The notes under the pieces were generated by a model. It saw only the letters and a program-made list of their open reading frames with translations. It ran no database searches and was not told where the DNA came from. The position numbers were made by a program, and so were the translations under genes. DNA of 64,000 bases from Alphaproteobacteria bacterium (GTDB lineage: Bacteria; Pseudomonadota; Alphaproteobacteria; Rickettsiales; JABSSG01): positions 186,001 through 250,000 of the forward strand of contig JAUHXQ010000001.1 of the NCBI GenBank assembly GCA_030426905.1, read 5' to 3'. Positions 18,074 to 27,522 of this stretch are shown here, one piece after another (position 1 is the stretch's first letter; each line of letters opens with the position of its first letter).

Positions 18074-18529
18074 TTAACCATTCTTTGCTTGTACATTAAA
18101 ATCTTTTCTTAGGTAGCAAAAAGAAGTGTTGTGAGCATAGCCCTTGCGTTCTAACTCTAGTACAAAACCAAATTTTTTATAAAACTCAGGAGCTTGAAAG
18201 CTCATCGTTTCAATAAAAGCAAAAGGACACTCTTTTTCTTTAGCATATTCAAATACTCGGTGCATTAGTGTGGTTGCACATCCTTTGTTTCTATGATTCT
18301 TATGAGTCCAGACATATTTAATATGTAATGCTCCCCATAGCATATGTACTACTACGGCAGCGATCACATTATCGTGAATATCTTTAATGCAAAAGCTAAT
18401 TGATTCTGTTATTCCTACCGTGCCATAGAGAGAGATGTCATGCTCTTTGAAACCATCATATATAACTTGTTTTAATTCAGATGTAAGTGCTTGTTCGTGT
18501 ATTTGCATAATGCATTTACTTTTACTCAT
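18074..18529 (-). CDS. GNAT family N-acetyltransferase
   Basis: Small acyl-CoA-dependent acetyltransferase. The GNAT core is visible: beta-4 region HIKYVWTHKNHRNKGCATTL holding the acetyl-CoA pyrophosphate loop (RNKGCA, a variant of Q/RxxGxG/A), then the helix LMHRVFEYAKEKE and the C-terminal FIETMSFQAPEFYKKFGFV. Length 151 is typical. The substrate cannot be predicted from sequence. It lies immediately downstream of tRNA-Asn in the opposite direction. Confidence 0.86.
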   Translation of the reverse strand: MSKSKCIMQIHEQALTSELKQVIYDGFKEHDISLYGTVGITESISFCIKDIHDNVIAAVVVHMLWGALHIKYVWTHKNHRNKGCATTLMHRVFEYAKEKECPFAFIETMSFQAPEFYKKFGFVLELERKGYAHNTSFCYLRKDFNVQAKNG

Positions 18530-18614
18530 AATGTTTTCCTCCTATTAACATTTATTATTAATAACTATACTAATTAATTTAGAGACTTCAAAAGATAATA
18601 ATTATTTATTATAT

Positions 18615-19241
18615 TTGCTTTTTAATAATTTTTATTTATATCAATTTACGGTTGATTGTTCTTCAAATAATGATATTTTTATCTCTTATTCAATTCATAA
18701 TATATATGTAATGCCTAATCACTATTTCAAAGGTGCGTCTTTTCAAATACGCGAAGATTTAAGCCTAGGTGCGAGTACGTATTTTATTGACTCTGAAATT
18801 ATAGTTGGTGGTAACGCTATTTTTTACAAAGCACCAAGTTTTGTTTGTAAAAATAGCATAATTACTGCTAATTTAATACAATTACCTTATAAAGAAAACT
18901 GTGATATAGAGAATTGCCATTTTAGTATTGCACCAAAGTATCTTGATGCTAAATACAAACGTGCTCATGAAATAACTAGCTATAGATTTTTTGAAGATGG
19001 AAGCTTTACTATTGATCTAGATAAAATTAAGACAAAGCCTGATCCAATAAAGATTTTTTATCCATTAGAAGAGGGGCAAAATTGTGAATTATCACGTGAT
19101 TATTGTAAATATTATCACGGACATTACTATACTGCGCATTATGCGTTAGATCATAATATGCATTTTATTACTGACAGTGAAGTTGCAAAACAACATATAT
19201 TAGAAGGAGGAATGCTAGAACACGAGTTTGATGAGTTATAA
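18615..19241 (+). CDS. Hypothetical protein, 208 residues
   Basis: I do not recognise a family. The protein is soluble, without a signal peptide or transmembrane segment; aromatic and Cys residues are frequent (CKYYHGHYYTAHYALDH), with acidic ends (EHEFDEL). The middle alternates short hydrophobic and polar strands, consistent with beta structure. The frame begins at a TTG (18615) without a good ribosome site; an in-frame ATG at 18711 (MPNHYFKGAS) is a possible alternative start. It sits between a GNAT gene and a TPR gene in what looks like an accessory stretch. Confidence 0.68.
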   Translation: MLFNNFYLYQFTVDCSSNNDIFISYSIHNIYVMPNHYFKGASFQIREDLSLGASTYFIDSEIIVGGNAIFYKAPSFVCKNSIITANLIQLPYKENCDIENCHFSIAPKYLDAKYKRAHEITSYRFFEDGSFTIDLDKIKTKPDPIKIFYPLEEGQNCELSRDYCKYYHGHYYTAHYALDHNMHFITDSEVAKQHILEGGMLEHEFDEL

Positions 19242-19283
19242 TTTTTTGAAAGAACTGCTTTCTAATAGTTCATCTAGAAGTGT

Positions 19284-20474
19284 TTAGGTAGTATTATTAT
19301 TTAAGTTATCAATTTTTACATATAGTGCTTTTATTTTATTAATCAGCTTAGTAGCTTCAAAATGGTTATCAAAAGATAATATTGTACTTAAATCCTTCCA
19401 AGCGCTAGTCAAGTTGTTTTGTTCGATGTAAATTTTAGCTCTTAAAAATAACGCATCAATATTTTTGTCGTGTAAATCTAAAGCTTTCGTAAGGTCATTA
19501 ATTGCTAAGTCAAACTGAAATAATTTGTAGTATATAAAGCCCCTATTGTAAAATTGCATCGAAGAAGTAATATGGTATTCTTTATGTTTTTTACAAATTA
19601 TTTTCACTGAAGTGCTCAGTAATTTCTCTGCCTTCTTAAAATTTTTTTGAAAGAAGTATCCAAGTCCAGCACTAAGATAAGCATTACTATATTCTGCATC
19701 TATTTTAAAAGCCTGATTACTATAACGAACTGACATTTGATATTGACTGTTCATTAAATAAGCCATAGCCAAATCATATAGTGCGTATTTGTTTTTTCTA
19801 TTATGTTTGATAAAAAATTTTAAGTCTTTTATAGAGGACAGATATTTTTTTTGATTATAGTAAATAATACCTCTGATGTAATAAAGAAATATATTTTTGC
19901 ATTTATTTTCTAGTAGCTTATTTATATATTTTAGTGTTGCTCTATAATTTCCTAGTGAGAAAAAAATATCTATTTTTTCTTTGTTAGATGTAGCATTATT
20001 AATGCTATAAGGTAATGCAGTTATTTGTGAGTATCCAAATTCTGTAATTAACTTATGTAAATAGCAGTTATTTTTGTTACTAAATATCCAATTAAAATCT
20101 TTAAAGGTAGTTGATTTTTTTTCTAATAACTGCTTACACTTAATTGCTTCCTCATTGAAATGATCCTGGAATATAGATGCTAATAAATCTTCTTTTGCAA
20201 GGTTATATCGATGTAAAAAAATATAAGAATAGGCACGAAAATAATAGGATGCGGAGCTTTGATAATGCAAGAAATGATGATATTTAGTAGTTAGAGATAT
20301 TGCTTTATGCATATCCTCTAAAGATTGTTGCAAATCTTCTCCTGCTACTTCTATGATAGCTCTATTATTATATGAGTTTCTATCATTGGGAGTAGACTGA
20401 ATAGTTGTGCTCAATAAATTAGTTAAATAAGTAAGAATATTGATCTTGGTTTTATTTAGAATGAATTTATACAT
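19284..20474 (-). CDS. Tetratricopeptide-repeat protein
   Basis: About seven degenerate TPR units can be read, each with the A/G-Y-x-A/G-like spacing; examples are YYNQKKYLSSIKDL, YDLAMAYLMNSQYQMSVRYS, SAGLGYFFQKNFKKAEKLL, YNRGFIYYKLFQFDLAINDL and LRAKIYIEQNNLTSAWKDL. No signal peptide or transmembrane segment is present. TPR solenoids bind protein partners; in intracellular bacteria some are secreted effectors, but nothing in the sequence proves export. A 12-base palindrome CATTAATTAATG lies in the upstream region. AGGAAG about 15 bases before the ATG is at best a distant ribosome site. Confidence 0.82.
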   Translation of the reverse strand: MYKFILNKTKINILTYLTNLLSTTIQSTPNDRNSYNNRAIIEVAGEDLQQSLEDMHKAISLTTKYHHFLHYQSSASYYFRAYSYIFLHRYNLAKEDLLASIFQDHFNEEAIKCKQLLEKKSTTFKDFNWIFSNKNNCYLHKLITEFGYSQITALPYSINNATSNKEKIDIFFSLGNYRATLKYINKLLENKCKNIFLYYIRGIIYYNQKKYLSSIKDLKFFIKHNRKNKYALYDLAMAYLMNSQYQMSVRYSNQAFKIDAEYSNAYLSAGLGYFFQKNFKKAEKLLSTSVKIICKKHKEYHITSSMQFYNRGFIYYKLFQFDLAINDLTKALDLHDKNIDALFLRAKIYIEQNNLTSAWKDLSTILSFDNHFEATKLINKIKALYVKIDNLNNNTT

Positions 20475-20573
20475 CTAATACTTCGATTCTTCCTATTACA
20501 TTAATTAATGTTATATTATAATTAGTATATAGAAAGACTAATTTTTATAATTACTAGATAAATACATTTGTAC

Positions 20574-21980
20574 ATGGGAAGAAAATTTTTGTGGAATAAC
20601 AGCATAATTAAGAAAGTAACTCTGTGTGAAACATATGGAGAGTGGGAAGCAGATCAATTATGTATTGATAGTAGAAAAATTAAAAAAGGAGATATATTTA
20701 TATCTATTAAAGGTCAAAATGTAGATGGTCATGATTATATTCAACAAGCCTTTGATGGTGGAGCGCATGCTGCGATAGTAGAATATATACCTAGGAACAT
20801 AGATAAAAGCGTCAAAGAAAATCTAATTTTAGTTGCAAGTAGTATTAAAGCTCTCAATGATCTGGCTTTATTTAATCGCAAAAGAACTAATGCAAAAATT
20901 ATTGCTATTACAGGCAGTATAGGTAAAACAAGTACGAAAGAAGCATTGCATAAGGCGTTGTCGGCTATTGGGGATGCATACTGTAATCCTGGAAACTACA
21001 ATAACAATTTGGGTCTTCCTATTAGCTTAGCTAGCATGCCCTTAGACGCAGAATATGGCATATTTGAACTTGGTATGAATCATTCTGGAGAAATAGCTCA
21101 GCTAACAAAAATACTAAAACCGGATATAGCGATAATCACTAATATTGCAGCAGTACATTTAGAAAATTTTGATTCAATTATAGATATTGCAAAAGCAAAA
21201 GCAGAAATTTTTTTAGGATTACCTCCTGAGCAAGGTATTGTTTTGTTAAATGGTGATAATAAATTCTGCAATTTACTAATAGATGAGGCAAAATCACTCT
21301 CTATTAGAAGTATTTATACTTTTGGTCATAGTAATACAAACAATAGCTTCTTCACAAACCATGAAAGAAATGTTGATCATACCTGTGTTACAGCTTTTGT
21401 CATGGGACAAGTTGTTAATTATAAGATTAAAGCTTATGGGGAACATCAGATTATTAATAGCTTAGTTGCTTTATCAACTGTAAAATTGCTAGGATTAGAT
21501 ATAGAAAAAGCTCTAAAAGGGATAGAGAACTTTACTAATATTAAGGGTAGAGGGAAAGTAACTCAAATAACTTTTGATGGGAAAGCTATCATCTTAATTG
21601 ATGATAGCTATAATGCAAGTCCAAACTCTGTTAAAGCTGCTCTAAATTCACTACAATACATTGATACATCACAAGCAAAGAGAAAGCTAGCAATACTTGC
21701 AGATATGTACGAGTTAGGAGCTAACGAAATAGAGATGCACAAAAACTTACTGGCTGATATACAAAATAGTAATATTGATCAAGTTATTACTGTTGGAAAT
21801 TTAATGAAACATTTATTTGAAGGTTTACCTGATAATTTAAGACTATTTCATTTCAATAGCTATGAAGAAGTAATAAAAAATATTAGTAACATTATACTTA
21901 ATAAAGACTGCATACTAATCAAAGGTTCTTCAGGAACCAAAATACACAAATTAGTTAATTATTTAGAGAAACAAAAATGA
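20574..21980 (+). CDS. murF: UDP-N-acetylmuramoyl-tripeptide:D-alanyl-D-alanine ligase
   Basis: ATP-dependent Mur ligase that adds D-Ala-D-Ala to UDP-MurNAc-tripeptide. It shows the N-terminal [16 protein letters not shown], the P-loop [13 protein letters not shown] (the usual GxxGKT/S pattern), [28 protein letters not shown] and [15 protein letters not shown]. An in-frame TTG lies 6 bases earlier at 20568; the ATG at 20574 is preferred. The stop overlaps the mraY start by 4 bases (ATGA), so translation is coupled, the usual murF-mraY order. Confidence 0.96.
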   Translation: MGRKFLWNNSIIKKVTLCETYGEWEADQLCIDSRKIKKGDIFISIKGQNVDGHDYIQQAFDGGAHAAIVEYIPRNIDKSVKENLILVASSIKALNDLALFNRKRTNAKIIAITGSIGKTSTKEALHKALSAIGDAYCNPGNYNNNLGLPISLASMPLDAEYGIFELGMNHSGEIAQLTKILKPDIAIITNIAAVHLENFDSIIDIAKAKAEIFLGLPPEQGIVLLNGDNKFCNLLIDEAKSLSIRSIYTFGHSNTNNSFFTNHERNVDHTCVTAFVMGQVVNYKIKAYGEHQIINSLVALSTVKLLGLDIEKALKGIENFTNIKGRGKVTQITFDGKAIILIDDSYNASPNSVKAALNSLQYIDTSQAKRKLAILADMYELGANEIEMHKNLLADIQNSNIDQVITVGNLMKHLFEGLPDNLRLFHFNSYEEVIKNISNIILNKDCILIKGSSGTKIHKLVNYLEKQK

Positions 21981-23065
21981 TTTATTACCTTTTTACTTTA
22001 AATCCAGATTTTCCATTTGCGAATCTTTTTTCTTATATTACTTTTAGAAGTGCTATGGCCATGTTTACAGCTTTGATAGTAGCTCTACTTATAGGTCCAA
22101 AATTTATTCATATATTTAAAAAATTACACCCTAAAGGTCAACCAATTAGAGAGTATGGACCACAAACACATTTAGATAGTAAAAAGGGAACGCCAACAAT
22201 GGGTGGCATTGTTATTATATGCTCCTTAATTATTTCTTCCTTACTATGGGTTAATCTACAGAGCCCGTATGTATGGATTGTGCTATTTGTTACAATATCT
22301 CTGAGCTTGTTAGGTTTTTTAGATGACTATTTAAAAGTCACTCATAATCACCATCATGGTATCTCAGGCAAAGTAAAACTAATAATTCAAACTATAATAA
22401 GTATTATTGCTTGTTTTGCGATTCAAAAATATAGTTCTCCAGAGTATTATAGTCATATCACAATTCCATTTTTTAAAAATGTCATTATTAATCTCGGATA
22501 TTTTTATATTATTTTTGTTGTAATAGTTATAGTCGGTTCTTCAAATGCAGTTAATCTTACAGATGGGCTTGATGGGCTGGCAATTCTTCCAATTACTTTA
22601 GTGGCTGCAACATTTGCCATCATCTGTTATTTGGTAGGGAATTATATTTTTGCATCATATCTACAGATACATTATGTACCAGGAGTAGGGGAACTTACTG
22701 TGTTTTGCTCAGCGCTAATAGGAGCAAGCTTAGGATTCTTATGGTACAATGCTCCGCCAGCTCAAATATTTATGGGTGATACAGGTAGTCTTGCTCTAGG
22801 GGGTACAATAGGGACAATAGGAGTTATCACAAAACATGAATTTGTATTGGCTATCACTGGAGGATTGTTTGTATTAGAAGCGTTATCAGTAATTTTACAA
22901 GTTTATTATTTTAAACTTACTGGAGGGAAGAGATTTTTTCTAATGGCGCCTATACACCACCATTTTGAAAAAAAAGGGTGGAGTGAAACACAAGTTGTAA
23001 TTCGTTTTTGGATAATAGCTGCAATTTTTGCCCTTTTAGGACTTTCTACTCTTAAATTAAGATAA
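21977..23065 (+). CDS. mraY: Phospho-N-acetylmuramoyl-pentapeptide transferase
   Basis: Polytopic membrane enzyme that transfers phospho-MurNAc-pentapeptide to undecaprenyl phosphate, forming lipid I. Family motifs: [22 protein letters not shown] with the catalytic Asp pair, [25 protein letters not shown] and [14 protein letters not shown]. Around ten hydrophobic helices; 362 residues, normal. It is the downstream partner of murF. With MurG and FtsW in the same window, a lipid II pathway is supported. Confidence 0.97.
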   Translation: MIYYLFTLNPDFPFANLFSYITFRSAMAMFTALIVALLIGPKFIHIFKKLHPKGQPIREYGPQTHLDSKKGTPTMGGIVIICSLIISSLLWVNLQSPYVWIVLFVTISLSLLGFLDDYLKVTHNHHHGISGKVKLIIQTIISIIACFAIQKYSSPEYYSHITIPFFKNVIINLGYFYIIFVVIVIVGSSNAVNLTDGLDGLAILPITLVAATFAIICYLVGNYIFASYLQIHYVPGVGELTVFCSALIGASLGFLWYNAPPAQIFMGDTGSLALGGTIGTIGVITKHEFVLAITGGLFVLEALSVILQVYYFKLTGGKRFFLMAPIHHHFEKKGWSETQVVIRFWIIAAIFALLGLSTLKLR

Positions 23066-23080
23066 AATTATACGGTTTAT

Positions 23081-24160
23081 CTATTGAACATTAATTATAA
23101 ATTCTGGAAATGCATTTCTTATCCAAGAAACATGATCTATTTGGTCAGTACATGTGACTATACCACACATTATTTCTTCCTGCCAAAATTGATTAATGTT
23201 ACAAAATAAGTTAATTTCTTCATATTCAACAGAATCATTGTGATAAAACTCTGTTTGTACTTTAACACACTCATCATTATCAATAGAATGATTAAGTAAT
23301 ATTAGATCGGATAAAAGACTTTCATTATGACTAGTCTTGTATTTTATATACTCTAATCCCAATATAGAAGCAGTAGTATATTTTGTTACGCATGCAACTT
23401 TATCAACAATATTAATTGTGTGTTGGCAAAAATATGAGTAATAATCTATTGACTCCTGCAAATTATAAGAATTAACAAATTTTAAAGCTGGATGTTTAGG
23501 AGTAACCGCAAAGTTATTAATGTTAAAAGTATAAAAGTTATTTCCATAAGAAGCAAAAAAATTATACTTATCAATTATAGTATTGATATAGTAAACATCT
23601 GTACACATTAAGTCTACGTCAGCAATAAACCCTCCATAATTGTATGCTACATCGTACTTTACTGCATCAACTCTAATACCTAAATATTTACTATCTGCTA
23701 AAGAATAAACTTGTTTTGATAATTTTAAATTAGAATCATCATTTATATTTTTTATTTGTAGATCAGCTTTATATGAGTATGGTAAAAAAGGATTACGATA
23801 ATCATAAATATTACAAAAAAATTGCAAATTAGCTCCTACTTTAGCGTAATATAGAAAGTTAGCATTTTGATAATAAATAAAACTATTGTCTACCCACAAT
23901 GTAAAGTCCCATTCTGGATCTTGGGCAAATTTACAAATATTATTATATAAAATATGGAAGTCATCATTATTAATATAATTTAAAAGGTGACTTGATAGCC
24001 AGAAATAGTTTAAAATTTTTGGTACTTTTCTAGTTTGCGAAAAGCTATCATTTATAGTAGTAAATATATCTTTAGCATGATCATAGACATATTTTAGAGG
24101 TATATTATACTTAGTAAGGAGAATATTTGCGTCAGAACAAGATTTGTTTAAACTAATCAT
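23081..24160 (-). CDS. DXD-type sugar glycosyltransferase (Gly_transf_sug / clostridial-toxin-like fold)
   Basis: Residues 46-55 (VPKILNYFWL) match the opening strand of the OCH1/TcdA-TcdB catalytic family, and DFTLWVDNS (85-93) continues it. The hallmark stretch D165-x-x-K-Y-D-x-A-Y-N-Y-G-G followed by D181-V-D183 is the R/DxxRYxxLxxxGGxYxDxD pattern that binds UDP-sugar and metal. The C-terminal half is unrecognised. No transmembrane segment or signal peptide is present, which makes a cytosolic or secreted enzyme more likely than a membrane LPS transferase. Such proteins are known as secreted effectors in other intracellular bacteria; this role is inference. Unlike most neighbours it stands alone. 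Confidence 0.8.
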   Translation of the reverse strand: MISLNKSCSDANILLTKYNIPLKYVYDHAKDIFTTINDSFSQTRKVPKILNYFWLSSHLLNYINNDDFHILYNNICKFAQDPEWDFTLWVDNSFIYYQNANFLYYAKVGANLQFFCNIYDYRNPFLPYSYKADLQIKNINDDSNLKLSKQVYSLADSKYLGIRVDAVKYDVAYNYGGFIADVDLMCTDVYYINTIIDKYNFFASYGNNFYTFNINNFAVTPKHPALKFVNSYNLQESIDYYSYFCQHTINIVDKVACVTKYTTASILGLEYIKYKTSHNESLLSDLILLNHSIDNDECVKVQTEFYHNDSVEYEEINLFCNINQFWQEEIMCGIVTCTDQIDHVSWIRNAFPEFIINVQ

Positions 24161-24220
24161 ATGATATAACTCTATAAAAAAGTTAACATTAATATAATAT
24201 TAATAATATATAAATAAGAA

Positions 24221-24325
24221 TTATTGTTTTTTCTTGCGTCTTGCAAGATTTTGGCGCAATGCTTGTGCTAAAACCTGTTGGCGTTTCTCTTGTTTTAAAG
24301 AATTATTGTTATGATTTTTTTTCAT
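24221..24325 (-). CDS. 34-residue basic mini-protein
   Basis: A small open frame: starts MKKNHNNNSLKQEKRQQ and ends NLARRKKKQ. It is very basic, with regularly spaced Ala, Leu and Arg suggesting one amphipathic helix. Similar tiny basic proteins rich in Arg/Lys/Ala occur in alphaproteobacteria, though I cannot name the family. The ATG falls exactly where transcription from the TTGAAA/TATAAA promoter upstream should start, suggesting a leaderless message; no ribosome site is visible. Confidence 0.6.
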   Translation of the reverse strand: MKKNHNNNSLKQEKRQQVLAQALRQNLARRKKKQ

Positions 24326-24331
24326 GTATAT

Positions 24332-24359
24332 TTTATAATGGATTGACTTTATTTTTCAA
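24332..24359 (-). promoter_or_regulatory. Promoter of the mini-protein gene, back to back with a tRNA-Thr promoter
   Basis: On the minus strand, TTGAAA (24359-24354) is followed after 16 bases by TATAAA (24337-24332), seven bases before the ATG. On the plus strand TTGACT (24343-24348), lying inside this spacer, is 17 bases from TACAAA (24366-24371), a possible promoter for tRNA-Thr. The two would overlap divergently. Based on hexamer matches only. Confidence 0.5.
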
Positions 24360-24415
24360 TAATTATACAAAATATTATACTATAAATATAAAAAATTTAT
24401 ATATTAAAGCAACAT

Positions 24416-24490
<75 letters not shown>

Positions 24491-24527
24491 TTCTAACTGT
24501 TTGTTCTGCAATTATGCATAAAATTTA

Positions 24528-26123
24528 TTAAAAATTCTCTGCCTGTGCTTTCTTCCAATCTTCTGCGAATTCTGGATGTATTTTATCTGACAATAATTCT
24601 CCTTGCTCTAAAAATACATTCATTTGCCTATAAGAAACACTTTTTCTTTTTTCATTACGGCGATAAATAAGGTCTGGAATAAGATCCTCTTGGGAGTTAC
24701 ATCCCATTGCTCCAGCTAGTTCTTGAAAGCTTTTTATAGTATTTCTATGATAGTTTGCAACTCGTTTATATTTAGCATTCACATCTAATGCCCAGGATCG
24801 ATATTTGCTTTGTGTCGCAACCCCTGTAGGGCAAGCATTCGTATTACAATGTAAAGATTGTATGCAACCAAGAGCAAACATCATTGCTCTAGCTACATTA
24901 CAACTGTCAGCTCCTAGTGCTAAGTTACTTAACAAATGAAAACCTGTCGCTATTTTTCCGCTTGCAATAATTTTTATTTTTTCTCTCACATTTATTCCTA
25001 CTAAACAATTATTCACAAACATGATTGCTTCGGCAATAGTCATTCCAAGCCTATTAGTAAATTCAATAGGTGCTGCACCTGTGCCACCTTCTGCGCCATC
25101 AATAGTAATGAAGTCTGGTAAAGTTTTTGTCTTTAACATAGCCTTGCAAATAGCCATAAATTCTATTTTTTTACCTATACATAACTTAAATCCTACTGGT
25201 TTACTACCAGATAACTCTCTCAAATTTTGGATGAAATTCATTAGACCCTCAGGCGAATCAAATTCACTATGTTTAGGAGGTGATTCACAATCTTTATCCA
25301 TTGGAACAAGTCTAAATTCAGATATTTCCTTCGTAATTTTAGCTTTTGGTAATATGCCTCCGTGTGATGGTTTTGCCCCCTGTGATATTTTTAATTCTAT
25401 CATTTTTACACATTCCATCGATGCTTTTTCTTTGAATATCTTAGGATCAAATCTGCCATTACTTTTTCTGCATCCAAAATAACCTGTACCAATTTGCCAG
25501 CATAAATCGCCGCCTTCCAGATGATATTTACTAATTCCTCCTTCCCCAGTATTATGGTAAAAATTTCCTAATTTTGCCCCTTTATTTAGTGCTCTTATTG
25601 CATTAGGGCTTAAAGCACCAAAACTCATCCCTGATATATTAAGGATTGAAGCGTTATAAGGTTTTTTACACTGAGGGCCTCCTATTATTATTCTTGTATT
25701 TTCTTCGGGATAATGACAAGCATTTATAGAATGTTCACAAAATTCATAACCTTCTGTATAAATATCATGTTTTGTACCAAATGGAACTGTATCCATGGTA
25801 TTCTTTGCTCTTTGATAAATAACACTACGCATTTCTCTGCTGTAAGGTCTTTCGCTTTTATCATCAGCAATAAAATATTGATGTATTTCAGGCCTTATGA
25901 ATTCAAGCATATATCGTAAATGTCCTATGACGGGATATAAGCGTAGGATAGTATGCTCTTTTTGCATAACATCATATATTCCTACCAAAATATAAATTAT
26001 TAAAAAATAAAAAATGGTTTCAGCTATCGCATGATGACCAAGCATATAAATAGCTATTGTAGATACTACTCCTAAGAGAGAAATTATATAAAAAACTATC
26101 CTCATTATAAATACAAAACTCAT
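24528..26123 (-). CDS. FMN-binding glutamate-synthase-family protein (stand-alone GltB central domain, membrane-anchored)
   Basis: Two N-terminal hydrophobic helices (about 5-25 and 30-48) precede the FMN/glutamate synthase barrel. Motifs include LNISGMSFGALSPNAIRALN, NTGEGGISKYHLEGGDLCWQ, ISQGAKPSHGGILP, TIDGAEGGTGAAPIEF and the Fe-S cysteine run CNTNACPTGVAT. The glutaminase domain and the gltD partner of a bacterial GOGAT are missing. Related solitary proteins are known in many bacteria, but their substrates are mostly undefined. 531 residues, normal for this subgroup. It ends 37 bases after the tRNA-Thr gene, in the opposite direction. Confidence 0.88.
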   Translation of the reverse strand: MSFVFIMRIVFYIISLLGVVSTIAIYMLGHHAIAETIFYFLIIYILVGIYDVMQKEHTILRLYPVIGHLRYMLEFIRPEIHQYFIADDKSERPYSREMRSVIYQRAKNTMDTVPFGTKHDIYTEGYEFCEHSINACHYPEENTRIIIGGPQCKKPYNASILNISGMSFGALSPNAIRALNKGAKLGNFYHNTGEGGISKYHLEGGDLCWQIGTGYFGCRKSNGRFDPKIFKEKASMECVKMIELKISQGAKPSHGGILPKAKITKEISEFRLVPMDKDCESPPKHSEFDSPEGLMNFIQNLRELSGSKPVGFKLCIGKKIEFMAICKAMLKTKTLPDFITIDGAEGGTGAAPIEFTNRLGMTIAEAIMFVNNCLVGINVREKIKIIASGKIATGFHLLSNLALGADSCNVARAMMFALGCIQSLHCNTNACPTGVATQSKYRSWALDVNAKYKRVANYHRNTIKSFQELAGAMGCNSQEDLIPDLIYRRNEKRKSVSYRQMNVFLEQGELLSDKIHPEFAEDWKKAQAENF

Positions 26124-26180
26124 AGAATATTGAGCTAGCTAGAAATAGATTACTTTTTATTTTATTATAAAAATTTTCAC

Positions 26181-26232
26181 TTCTAGACTATGCAGACACT
26201 TATATTTTAGTTTTACTAATAAAAGTCTAGAA
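26181..26232. repeat. Inverted repeat in the gltB-like/degT divergent intergenic region
   Basis: TTCTAGACT (26181-26189) is perfectly inverted as AGTCTAGAA (26224-26232), 34 bases apart, inside the 239-base gap between two divergent genes. It could form a long stem-loop in either transcript or mark two halves of a protein-binding site. The remaining part of the gap is AT-rich with no convincing gene; an open frame at 26157-26375 on the minus strand overlaps the degT start and looks like noise. Confidence 0.4.
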
Positions 26233-26362
26233 AAACATTTTATAGCTCTTGATTGAATATTAGCTATGTGTAATAAACTGTAACAAAAATACATCTTAAT
26301 CTTCTTGTATAGAAGTATAAAAATGTTAAAATACGATAACCTTAAGATGTTAAAGTATAGCA

Positions 26363-27493
26363 ATGACTCAAGCAAAATTTATTGACTTATTAAGCCAACA
26401 AGAAAGGCTTTTTAAAAATGTGCAGCAAGCAATAACTAAAGTATTAAAACATGGGAAATATATTTTAGGACCAGAAGTTTTAGAGTTAGAAAAATCTTTA
26501 GAAGAATTTTGTGGTGCAAAATATGCTATTACATGCGGCAATGGAACTGATGCATTGAAGTTATTTTTAATGTACAAAAACGTAAATCATCAAAGCGCTG
26601 TTTTTGTTCCTTCTTTTACTTTTGCAGCTACTGCTGAAGTAGTAAAGCATTTGGGTGCTATACCTATATTTGTTGATGTTTTGCCGGACACTTTTAATAT
26701 AGATGTAGACAGTCTAAAAAGAGGTATGCATGTTGCTCAAAAATTAGGTTTAACATTATCAGGGGTTATAGCAGTAGATTTGTTTGGACAACCTGCTGAT
26801 TACGATTCTATAGCAGAAATAGTATATAATAATAATATGTGGCTACTATGTGATGCTGCTCAAAGTTTCGGAGCAGTATACAAAGGCAAAAAAGTTGGTA
26901 GCATAGGAGATGCGACATCTACAAGCTTTTATCCTTCAAAGCCGCTAGGGTGTTATGGTGATGGAGGGTGTATTTTTACTAATAAAGAAGAAACGGCTGA
27001 AGCTTTGCGTTCTCTTAGAGTAAATGGTAGAGGACAGAAACCATATGAGCATACTAAAGTAGGGATTAACTCAAGATTAGATACTATACAAGCAGCAATA
27101 TTATTAGAAAAATTAAAACTTTTCCCTGATGAGATAACAAAACGTCAATTAATTGCTGATCAGTATACTAAATATTTGAGTGAGATTGTTAAAGTTCCAA
27201 GAATTGCGGAGGGGACTATACCAAATTGGGCTTTATATACTATTATATTACAAGAAAACCAAGATCGTGATGTTATTCAAAGTAAATTAAAATTACAAAA
27301 TATCCCAACTGCAGTGTATTACCCTAAACCTTTGCATATGCAACTTGCCTATAAAGGAGCAATAGCTAGTGATCAACTAAAAAATTCGGAATATTTAGCA
27401 AAGAAAGTGTTAAGCTTGCCTATGCATCCATACTTAAAGTTCACAGATGACTATATTGAAAAAATAATTAGTATATTAAAAAATGCTAGGTAA
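26363..27493 (+). CDS. DegT/DnrJ/EryC1/StrS family PLP-dependent sugar aminotransferase
   Basis: PLP enzyme that aminates keto-sugar nucleotides for LPS or other glycans. Seen: CGNGTDALKL (cofactor phosphate site), VFVPSFTFAATAEVVKHLGA, the Asp-containing LLCDAAQSFGAVYKGKKVG, the Schiff-base Lys region TSFYPSKPLGCYGDGG, and NSRLDTIQAAIL. Length 376 is standard. Closest subfamily resemblance is to UDP-amino-sugar aminotransferases of the WlbE/WbpE kind, which I infer only from overall feel. No sugar dehydrogenase or acetyltransferase gene is adjacent. Confidence 0.92.
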   Translation: MTQAKFIDLLSQQERLFKNVQQAITKVLKHGKYILGPEVLELEKSLEEFCGAKYAITCGNGTDALKLFLMYKNVNHQSAVFVPSFTFAATAEVVKHLGAIPIFVDVLPDTFNIDVDSLKRGMHVAQKLGLTLSGVIAVDLFGQPADYDSIAEIVYNNNMWLLCDAAQSFGAVYKGKKVGSIGDATSTSFYPSKPLGCYGDGGCIFTNKEETAEALRSLRVNGRGQKPYEHTKVGINSRLDTIQAAILLEKLKLFPDEITKRQLIADQYTKYLSEIVKVPRIAEGTIPNWALYTIILQENQDRDVIQSKLKLQNIPTAVYYPKPLHMQLAYKGAIASDQLKNSEYLAKKVLSLPMHPYLKFTDDYIEKIISILKNAR

Positions 27494-27522
27494 ATAATGG
27501 TATAAAAATGAAAGAGGAATTA

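Noticed and set aside
26157-26375. 72-residue open frame on the minus strand before degT
   Set aside because: It overlaps the degT start, lacks a ribosome site, and has a composition typical of AT-rich intergenic DNA.
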